A DNA stretch of 24,805 nucleotides, taken from the NCBI GenBank assembly GCA_937911265.1, contig CALDRG010000106.1, positions 1 to 24,805 on the forward strand, read 5' to 3'. The DNA is from Thalassarchaeum sp002495735 (lineage in GTDB: Archaea > Thermoplasmatota > Poseidoniia > Poseidoniales > Thalassarchaeaceae). Below are positions 7,207 through 12,526 of this stretch, in pieces (position 1 is the first letter of the stretch; every line of letters starts with the position of its first letter). The notes below the pieces were generated by a model, which saw nothing but the letters and a program-made list of their open reading frames with translations, had not been told where the DNA came from and searched no databases. The position numbers were made by a program, and so were the translations under genes.

Positions 7207-7743
7207 GGACGCAAGGAAGGGGAACGGGAGAAGAGTCGGAACGCCATATGGGCGAGAAGACGACGGGAGAACCGAAGAGGACAAGAGTGGAGAGAACTGG
7301 AGAGAACTGGACGAAAGGAAGGGGAAGGAAGGGGAAGGAAGCTGGAGGAAACGGAGGAGGAAGCTGAGGAAAACGTATAGCGAACCGGCAACGGGGAAAA
7401 CACAAACCGAGGCAGAGTACTATCCCGAGGAGATACGCGTGGAAGGGGGAGGAGAACGAACCTGGAAGCGGTGTGAGGAACGAAGTGGAAAAACCGACGG
7501 GAACCGGACGCAAGGAAGGGGAAGGAACGGGGAAGAAGCGGAGTGAAACATGAGTGGACAAGGGCGGAGAGATCCGTGGAGGAAGCTGTATCGGACCGTG
7601 GAGAGAACTGGAGAGAACTGGACGCAAGGAAGGGGAAGGAAGGGGAAGGAAACGGAGAACGCGAAGGGGGGGGAAACGCCCCTAGAGAGAGAAGATGAGT
7701 GAAGTGGAGAGAACTGGACGCAAGGAAGGGGAAGGAAACGGAA
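7207..7743 (+). repeat. Purine-rich interspersed/tandem repeat array, about 100-bp period
   Basis: The core GGACGCAAGGAAGGGGAA (one copy with A for the second C) occurs at 7207, 7309, 7506, 7619 and 7716, giving spacings of 102, 197, 113 and 97 bases. This suggests a period near 100 with one decayed copy around 7439-7458. Copies at 7309 and 7619 carry an extra GGAAGGGGAA block, and the copies at 7287, 7598 and 7704 are preceded by GTGGAGAGAACTGG, in which GAGAACTG is doubled in the first two. The runs are near-mirror-symmetric homopurine tracts with GG/GGGG clusters, able in principle to form triplex, G-quadruplex or R-loop structures. Spacers between copies differ, so this is not a CRISPR array or a simple satellite. 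Confidence 0.85.
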
Positions 7744-7776
7744 CGCGACAAAGGGGCACTAGAGGTCCCGGAGGAG

Positions 7777-7835
7777 TCTACCCGGAGAAACCCGGGCCGA
7801 GAGGCCCGGGGGACACCCGGACCCTGCGGAGTAGA
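7777..7835 (+). other. Branched stem with GNRA tetraloop hairpin
   Basis: An outer stem TCTAC (7777-7781) / GTAGA (7831-7835) encloses a perfect 8-bp GC stem, CCCGGGCC (7791-7798) / GGCCCGGG (7803-7810), capped by GAGA, a GNRA tetraloop. A second C-rich arm (ACCCGG near 7815-7820) could compete for pairing with the left-hand CCGG. This is the most stable local structure in the gap and lies at the 3' side of the repeat array. Confidence 0.6.
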
Positions 7836-7842
7836 ACGGGAG

Positions 7843-7857
7843 GGGGGAAGCTCCCCC
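7843..7857 (+). other. G-rich/C-rich hairpin at the right edge of the purine locus
   Basis: GGGGGA (7843-7848) pairs with TCCCCC (7852-7857) across a 3-nt loop. It is followed by a pyrimidine tract (about 7867-7889) that mirrors the one at 7091-7104 on the left side of the locus. The pyrimidine tracts could pair with the purine repeats. A T4 run follows at 7907-7910. Confidence 0.5.
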
Positions 7858-7932
7858 ATGTGCGGAACCTCTCCTGCCTGCTCCCACCTGTAATCGGCCC
7901 CTAAGATTTTAGTGCAATGTTTGCGGAGCGTT

Positions 7933-7954
7933 TCACTCCTGAATAATCGAGTGA
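7933..7954 (-). terminator. Small hairpin after the fumarase stop
   Basis: TCACTC (7933-7938) and GAGTGA (7949-7954) form a 6-bp stem with an AT-rich 10-nt loop, beginning 17 nt beyond the fumarase stop codon on the minus strand. There is no strong T tract on that strand after it, and archaeal termination depends mostly on T runs, so a terminator or 3'-end stabilising role is only a suggestion. Confidence 0.25.
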
Positions 7955-7970
7955 GGGGATTCCAGTTCCT

Positions 7971-9572
7971 TCAGTCTCGTGGCCCAATCATATCCTCGGC
8001 CTTGACCCACTTGGTGAATTGCTCATCTGTCAGTAGATTGAGCTCGAGCGCGCTCTCCCTGAGTGTGGTTCCTTTCGAATGCGCGTTCTTGGCTATCTTC
8101 GCGGCGTTGTCGTAGCCAATGTGAGGATTGAGTGCAGTAACCAGCATGAGTGAGTTCTCGAGATGGGTTGCAATCCTGTCTTCGTTGGCCTCCAGCCCCA
8201 CCACGCATTTGTCCGTGAACGAGCGGCAAGTGTCCGACAGCAGGCGCACACTGTGCAGGAAGTTATGGATTATCATCGGCTTGTACACATTGAGCTCAAA
8301 ATTTCCTTGACTGCCTCCAACTGAGATAGCGGTGTGGTTGCCCATAACCTGACAGCATACCATCGTCATCGCCTCTGCCTGAGTGGGATTGACCTTGCCT
8401 GGCATTATGCTTGATCCGGGCTCGTTAGCAGGAAGTGAAAGTTCCCCGAAGCCGCATCTTGGACCAGAACCGAGCCATCTGATGTCATTGGCTATCTTCA
8501 TCAGAGAAGCTGCAAGTGTGTTCAACGCTCCCGATGCGGCTACCAGCGCATCGTGAGCTGCTAACTGTGCGAACTTGTTGTCGGCGCTGACGAAAGGCAT
8601 CCCAGTGTTGTCCGCAATGTGTCCCGCCACTGTATCGGCGAACTCAGGGTGTGTGTTCAGTCCGGTCCCAACCGCGGTCCCACCTAATGCCAGTTCGAGC
8701 AAATCTCCCATAGCGCTCTCAATGCGTGTGATGTCGGCGTCGAGCATGGAGACATAGCCGCCGAACTCCTGCCCTAGGGTTAGGGGGACTGCGTCCATCA
8801 AATGAGTCCTGCCAATCTTCACCGTACTCTTGAAGTCCCGCGCCTTGTTAGTCAGAGCACCCCGTAAATGACGTACTGCGGGCAACAATCGGTGATGGGT
8901 CTCCTCGGCTGCAGCGATATGCATAGCCGTTGGGAAGGTGTCATTGCTCGACTGGGCCCGGTTGACATGGTCGTTCGGATGCACTGGGGTCTTGCTACCC
9001 ACTGTGCCGCCGGAAATCTCGATAGCTCGGTTGGCAATTACCTCGTTAGCGTTCATGTTGGTCTGGGTGCCCGAGCCTGTCTGCCATATCCTCAGAGGAA
9101 AGTGCTCGTCTAAAGAGCCTGAGATTACCTCATCGCAGGCCGCTGATATCAGTGAACCGATGTTGAGGTCCATCTGTCCGAGGTCGACGTTTGTCTGAGC
9201 CGCTGCCTGCTTGAGAACGCCAAAGGCGCGGACGACCGAACGGGGCATGATGTCCTCCCCAATGTCGAAGTTGACTAGGGATCGGGCGGTCTGAGCCCCG
9301 TAGTACCTGTCTGCTGGGACCTCAACCTCCCCCATCGTGTCCTTCTCTATCCTGATGGCATCAGGTTTCGCCCTAGCACTGCGAGCAGCAGCAATTGGCT
9401 CCCCGGTACGCTCCTCTGACTCAGAATCAAGCGAGTCCTGGATCATTCTGGAGATGGTTGCTGAACGACCCTTCTCTCGACCCTTGCCTACTCTGCGATC
9501 GAGCCTCTTAGCGAGGTCTTCTGGTATGCTTATACTGACTATTCGGCGGTCTCCAGCACGATGCTTTGCCAT
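7971..9572 (-). CDS. fumC: Class II fumarate hydratase with an N-terminal ribbon-helix-helix domain
   Basis: Residues from about 73 onward are a complete class II fumarase (fumarate to malate, TCA cycle). It opens with IRIEKDTMGEVEVPADRYYG and contains WQTGSGTQTNMNANEV, HPNDHVNRAQSSNDTFPTAM, GRTHLMDAVPLTLGQE and the family signature GSSIMPGKVNP (386-396). Ahead of it, residues 10-50 read as a CopG/MetJ-type ribbon-helix-helix: a beta strand RRIVSISIPEDL, a helix AKRLDRRV, then a helix RSATISRMIQDSLD. A charged linker of about 25 residues follows. No Met, GTG or TTG start lies at the domain junction, so the fusion is encoded as one protein. The start at 9572 is chosen over 9581 because TTTATTAA at 9597-9604 lies about 28 nt upstream, the leaderless promoter distance. 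DNA binding by the extra domain is inferred. Confidence 0.92.
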   Translation of the reverse strand: MAKHRAGDRRIVSISIPEDLAKRLDRRVGKGREKGRSATISRMIQDSLDSESEERTGEPIAAARSARAKPDAIRIEKDTMGEVEVPADRYYGAQTARSLVNFDIGEDIMPRSVVRAFGVLKQAAAQTNVDLGQMDLNIGSLISAACDEVISGSLDEHFPLRIWQTGSGTQTNMNANEVIANRAIEISGGTVGSKTPVHPNDHVNRAQSSNDTFPTAMHIAAAEETHHRLLPAVRHLRGALTNKARDFKSTVKIGRTHLMDAVPLTLGQEFGGYVSMLDADITRIESAMGDLLELALGGTAVGTGLNTHPEFADTVAGHIADNTGMPFVSADNKFAQLAAHDALVAASGALNTLAASLMKIANDIRWLGSGPRCGFGELSLPANEPGSSIMPGKVNPTQAEAMTMVCCQVMGNHTAISVGGSQGNFELNVYKPMIIHNFLHSVRLLSDTCRSFTDKCVVGLEANEDRIATHLENSLMLVTALNPHIGYDNAAKIAKNAHSKGTTLRESALELNLLTDEQFTKWVKAEDMIGPRD

Positions 9573-9596
9573 ATTTCGCATCGCGTTAATTGGTTA

Positions 9597-9604
9597 TTAA
9601 TAAA
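9597..9604 (-). promoter_or_regulatory. TATA box of the fumarase gene
   Basis: On the minus strand the sequence reads GTTTATTAATAACC, a strong archaeal TATA element centred about 28 nt from the ATG at 9572. This implies a leaderless transcript starting at or close to that codon. The stretch TTGGTTATTAATAAAC around it is also partly dyad-symmetric and would be a natural place for autoregulation by the fumarase's own ribbon-helix-helix domain, though nothing shows this directly. Confidence 0.6.
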
Positions 9605-9662
9605 CATAGACTGTATGCCTGCAGTGCAACGTATTGTTTGGTGACATAAACCCATTAGCGGA

Positions 9663-10148
9663 CTAAACTCGCTCTACACTGATTATCTTCTGGGGGTCGT
9701 GTGGCCTGTCACCGGGTTTAATGTCACAATTCTCTATCCTGTACACGTTCTCCATGCCCTCGATGACCTCTCCGAACACCGCATGGTTCCCATCGAGCCA
9801 TGGAGTTTGCACAGTGGTGAGAAAGAACTGCGATCCGCCCGTGTTTGGACCCGCATTCGCCATAGAAAACAGTCCCGGACGGTCGTGCCCCTTGGCTAGT
9901 GCCGATGATTCGCACTGAATCTTCCACCCAGGTCCACCCGTACCGGCTCGGCCATTGTTAGGATCCCTTGAGTGAGGGCAGCCGCCCTGAATCATGAAGT
10001 CCTTGATCACTCGGTGAAAGTGCAGGCCGTTGTAGAACCCGTCATCTACGAGCTTGAGGAAGTTTCCTGTGGTCTCAGGGCAGTCCTCGGTGTACAGTCC
10101 AATCATTATCTCTCCAGCGCTGGTTGTCATCTTGACTACAGTAGGCAT
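9663..10148 (-). CDS. Cyclophilin-type peptidyl-prolyl cis-trans isomerase
   Basis: This 161-residue cytoplasmic cyclophilin catalyses cis-trans isomerisation of Xaa-Pro bonds during protein folding. FHRVIKDFMIQGGCP contains the catalytic Arg and the Phe/Met/Gln of the active site. FSMANAGPNTGGSQFFLTT and WLDGNHAVFGEV complete the pocket, including the Trp associated with cyclosporin binding. There is no signal peptide. The frame extends to a GTG at 10172, but the ATG at 10148 gives MPTVVKMTTSAGEI, the usual start just before the first strand. The zinc-ribbon membrane protein gene is divergent, and a CATATG at 10178-10183 between them could serve as a weak shared TATA element. Confidence 0.94.
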   Translation of the reverse strand: MPTVVKMTTSAGEIMIGLYTEDCPETTGNFLKLVDDGFYNGLHFHRVIKDFMIQGGCPHSRDPNNGRAGTGGPGWKIQCESSALAKGHDRPGLFSMANAGPNTGGSQFFLTTVQTPWLDGNHAVFGEVIEGMENVYRIENCDIKPGDRPHDPQKIISVERV

Positions 10149-10204
10149 GCAGTTGGGAGCGCTCACAGGCACAAGAGCATATGTGTGCCGCCCTAAGCCT
10201 AATG

Positions 10205-11407
10205 ATGGGGGTTCGCAACTGGTCCAATGTGAGTACAGCTAGCGACTACGACTGCCCCAAGTGCTCGAAGAAACTGAGAGTGGAGTCAGCCGAGGGAGTA
10301 GATGGTGTAGATCTGTTAGTATGCACCAAATGCTGGGGTCTCGCAGTACAGGCCAAGACGATGCACGGGGTCGTCCCAGACGAAGTACGGGAGAAAATAG
10401 AGGACACGGGAGTAAAGCACCCAGAAGGGCACAGTTGCCCGGTTTGTCCCTCTATGATGTTGGAAATAGCGGTACCCAAACCATTCGGATCAGAAGACCG
10501 GGCGAGCGATCACGACGTGAAGATAGACATCTGCGGGGACTGTGCCACAATCTGGTTTGACGCGGGTGAACTAGACGCCCTGAACGGCATCAAGCCGAAA
10601 CTCCGAGAGGTGAAGATGGGAACAAGTGCCGTGAAGATGGAGGCCCATGTAAACCCCGAAAACACGCCGGTGACGATGAGGAGGGGGGCGGGAGCAATAC
10701 TCCTTCTCATCGGTCTTGGTTTGGCTGGGAGTGGGACTTTCTGTAGCTTGGTCCTAGGCTTACTATTGGCAATAGGAGGGGGCATTCTCGCCATTACCAC
10801 GGCCCCGGAGGCTGGTCTTGAGGGAGGTGCCTGCAGCCGATGCGGCCTCAACAAAACGATTGGTTGGACTTGCCAGAGAGCTGGTTGTGAGGCCCCCATC
10901 TGCACCACCTGCAGGTCGGTGGGAGATGATCCGGTCGAGACATACGTGAAAACTCTAGGCGGTGGGGCGTTGGTGGTGGCAGGAGGAGTGCTTGGCATTG
11001 GCCTCCTTTTCATCACAGAGGGGGCCGCAGGAGAGGCGGGCTTCATCCCAGCGGCTCTGGGGGCAGAATTGATTTTTGGTGACGATGAGGAGAAGGAGGG
11101 TTTGCTGGTCTGCAAGAAATGCAAGAAGGAGATGGGCGCCCTTCAGTTCGTCACTACAGAAACAAAGAAAATTCCTAAGGGGGAAAAGAAAGAGGAAAGA
11201 GGGGGGCCTTGGGATGTCGTCGATGCTTTCACCGAGGGAGTGGAGGATGCTGAGTCAAAGAGCACTAACACTGAAGATTACCTAAAATCACAGACCCACT
11301 GTCTACACATTTCCAAGGGGCGAATCGGCGACGGGAAGACTGTCAAAAAGTGCCGACGGATGGTATATCGAAAGTCCGGTTACTGCTACATGCACCAGCG
11401 AGACTAA
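10205..11407 (+). CDS. Multi-zinc-ribbon membrane protein of unknown function
   Basis: This protein of about 400 residues starts with a Cys ribbon (DYDCPKC ... VCTKC). Next is a zf-TFIIB-like domain (CPVC ... IDICGDCATIWFDAGELDAL), whose second half is a very recognisable motif. A hydrophobic stretch follows (GAGAILLLIGLGLAGSG and on through LLLAIGGGILAIT), probably two membrane helices. Then come a RING/B-box-like Cys cluster (CSRCG ... CQRAGCEAPICTTC), another hydrophobic segment (ALVVAGGVLGIGLLFI), a CKKC knuckle and a Cys/His tail (CRRMVYRKSGYCYMH). The arrangement suggests metal-binding domains on both membrane faces, perhaps for protein quality control, but I recognise no family for the whole protein. 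Start alternatives are 10181, 10202 and a GTG at 10229. The stop abuts that of csaA with no gap (TAATCA). Confidence 0.75.
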   Translation: MGVRNWSNVSTASDYDCPKCSKKLRVESAEGVDGVDLLVCTKCWGLAVQAKTMHGVVPDEVREKIEDTGVKHPEGHSCPVCPSMMLEIAVPKPFGSEDRASDHDVKIDICGDCATIWFDAGELDALNGIKPKLREVKMGTSAVKMEAHVNPENTPVTMRRGAGAILLLIGLGLAGSGTFCSLVLGLLLAIGGGILAITTAPEAGLEGGACSRCGLNKTIGWTCQRAGCEAPICTTCRSVGDDPVETYVKTLGGGALVVAGGVLGIGLLFITEGAAGEAGFIPAALGAELIFGDDEEKEGLLVCKKCKKEMGALQFVTTETKKIPKGEKKEERGGPWDVVDAFTEGVEDAESKSTNTEDYLKSQTHCLHISKGRIGDGKTVKKCRRMVYRKSGYCYMHQRD

Positions 11408-11803
11408 TCAGGCGACCATGGAGCCAGGGAGCACCCCGTCGGGTAGCTTGAGCAAGCGAACTGTGCCATCGGGATCGAGTGCCCCAAGAACGAGGAACTG
11501 GGAGACGAATCCCGTTGGCAGGGTCTTGTCACCGAGATTGACTGCTCCTACCACAGTGCGGCCAATCAACTGGGCTCGCGAGTAGTTGGTGATCTGTGCG
11601 GAGCTCCATAGTTTCCCGATTACCGGTCCAAAGTTGACGTGAATCTTGTATGAGGGTTTACGCATCTCAGGGAACTCCTCGACCTCGAGAACCACGCCTG
11701 CACGCATGTCGAGCTCGAAGTAGGCCGCTGCACCCACATACTCCTTCTTGTCGAGCTTCTCAGGATGGTAGGGCTCGCTCGAGTCGATGATGTGCTGGCT
11801 CAT
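11408..11803 (-). CDS. csaA: CsaA-type tRNA-binding domain protein
   Basis: This 131-residue protein is a single OB-fold tRNA-binding domain. It contains FELDMRAGVVLEVEEFPEMR, then RKPSYKIHVNFGPVIG, SSAQITNYSRAQLIGR, VVGAVNLGDK and FVSQFLVLGALD, which follow the CsaA pattern closely. CsaA proteins are small homodimers related to the C-terminal domain of methionyl-tRNA synthetase. They bind tRNA or unfolded proteins and have been called secretion chaperones in bacteria; the archaeal role is unclear. The ATG at 11803 directly follows the pyrE stop (TGAATG), with GGTGGGTGA as an overlapping Shine-Dalgarno element, so translation is coupled to pyrE. The N-terminal 25 residues (SEPYHPEKLDKKEYV) are an extension. 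The gene ends exactly where the convergent zinc-ribbon gene ends. Confidence 0.9.
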   Translation of the reverse strand: MSQHIIDSSEPYHPEKLDKKEYVGAAAYFELDMRAGVVLEVEEFPEMRKPSYKIHVNFGPVIGKLWSSAQITNYSRAQLIGRTVVGAVNLGDKTLPTGFVSQFLVLGALDPDGTVRLLKLPDGVLPGSMVA

Positions 11804-12391
11804 TCACCCACCTGCGACATCTGATTTCAGAATCAAAGGTCGGAGATTTATTCCAGCCTCGGCGAACGCCTGCGCCCCACCCTCTTCGCGATCTAGGATG
11901 GTGATACATGCGGCGACTTCGCAGCCCATCTCGCTGAGTCGGGCAGCGGCCTGCAGAGCAGAGCCACCGGTCGTGGTCACATCCTCAAGCAGCACTACTC
12001 TGTCACCAGACGCAAGACTCGATCCCTCAATACCAGGAGGGTTTCCGGTCTTACGACCACCGCGGCCCTTGGGCTCCTTGCGCACGAGGAAGCCGCGCAG
12101 GCTAGATCCTCTGCCCGCCTTGGCGATGGCGATTCCAGTGAGTGGGATTGCTCCGAGCTCGAGACCGCCGACCGCGTCCACGCCGCCAATATCTTCTATC
12201 TCGGCGTGGATGAGTACGCCAAGTAGATGGGCACAGTCAGGGTCCATCATCACCGGCTTCATGTCGAAGAAGTGAGTGCTTTGACGACCGCTAGCGAGTG
12301 TGAATGGTTCGTCGGGAGAGTGAAGATAAGCCAAGTCACGGACCCTGTCGACCAGTCTCGATCTCGCTTCATCCACGCTGGTTGACGCCAT
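11804..12391 (-). CDS. pyrE: Orotate phosphoribosyltransferase
   Basis: This 195-residue enzyme joins orotate and PRPP to give OMP in pyrimidine synthesis. FTLASGRQSTHFFDMK carries the substrate-loop SGR and the downstream Asp/Lys. VGGLELGAIPLTGIAIA is the core strand-loop. FLVRKEPKGRGGRK is the flexible catalytic loop with its Lys/Arg residues, and VVLLEDVTTTGGSALQAA is the PRPP-binding signature. The frame extends to a TTG at 12451, but that part (TCPECEPSSDPCRAEAKKK) lies upstream of the family start, so the ATG at 12391 is used. DP2 is divergent with 135 nt between starts; I see no strong TATA box there. csaA follows with no spacer. Confidence 0.93.
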   Translation of the reverse strand: MASTSVDEARSRLVDRVRDLAYLHSPDEPFTLASGRQSTHFFDMKPVMMDPDCAHLLGVLIHAEIEDIGGVDAVGGLELGAIPLTGIAIAKAGRGSSLRGFLVRKEPKGRGGRKTGNPPGIEGSSLASGDRVVLLEDVTTTGGSALQAAARLSEMGCEVAACITILDREEGGAQAFAEAGINLRPLILKSDVAGG

Positions 12392-12526
12392 CTTCTTCTT
12401 CGCTTCGGCTCGGCAGGGGTCGGATGAAGGTTCGCACTCTGGACAGGTCAATTGGCGGGCATTTCAGTGAATGTTCTTGGACGGCCCCCCACAGTACGGG
12501 CATGTTCGGCAGCGGAGCGTGTATAC

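Larger units (their letters stand above)
7112..7910 (+). ncRNA. Candidate large structured non-coding RNA, purine-rich (boundaries estimated)
   Basis: The 953 bases between the beta-propeller stop and the fumarase stop hold no convincing gene. The plus strand from about 7190 to 7760 is overwhelmingly A and G: I count 8 pyrimidines in 7321-7380, and 8 with no T at all in 7621-7680. The edges are structured. GCGC-TTCG-GCGC at 7139-7150 and GCCGC/GCGGC at 7174-7189 lie on the left; an 8-bp GNRA-capped stem at 7791-7810 and a G5A/TC5 hairpin at 7843-7857 lie on the right. UUCG and GNRA loops are hallmarks of folded RNA. The start is placed about 25 nt after a TATA-like box and the end at a T4 run (7907-7910). 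Which strand is transcribed, if either, is inferred. Motifs for RNase P RNA, SRP RNA, rRNA and tRNA were looked for and not found. Confidence 0.4.

Noticed and set aside
7207..7743. CRISPR array
   Set aside because: Repeats are low-complexity purine, of uneven length, with spacers of about 80-180 nt that themselves contain partial copies. No cas gene is nearby.
7056..7904. Several long open frames on both strands across the purine-rich gap
   Set aside because: Their products are low-complexity Lys/Glu/Gly/Arg (plus strand) or Ser/Pro/Phe/Leu (minus strand) strings that follow from the base bias. All frames stay open together, and no domain is recognisable.
7112..7910. RNase P RNA, SRP RNA or rRNA in the gap
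   Set aside because: A CAGAACCCGG string at 7191-7200 recalls the end of RNase P RNA, but it lies near the left edge and I see no GAGGAAAGTCC partner. The SRP S-domain core and rRNA signatures are also absent.
12392..12451. Extended pyrE start with a CPEC motif
   Set aside because: It begins at TTG, lies outside the family's N terminus and uses DNA needed for the DP2/pyrE divergent promoters.
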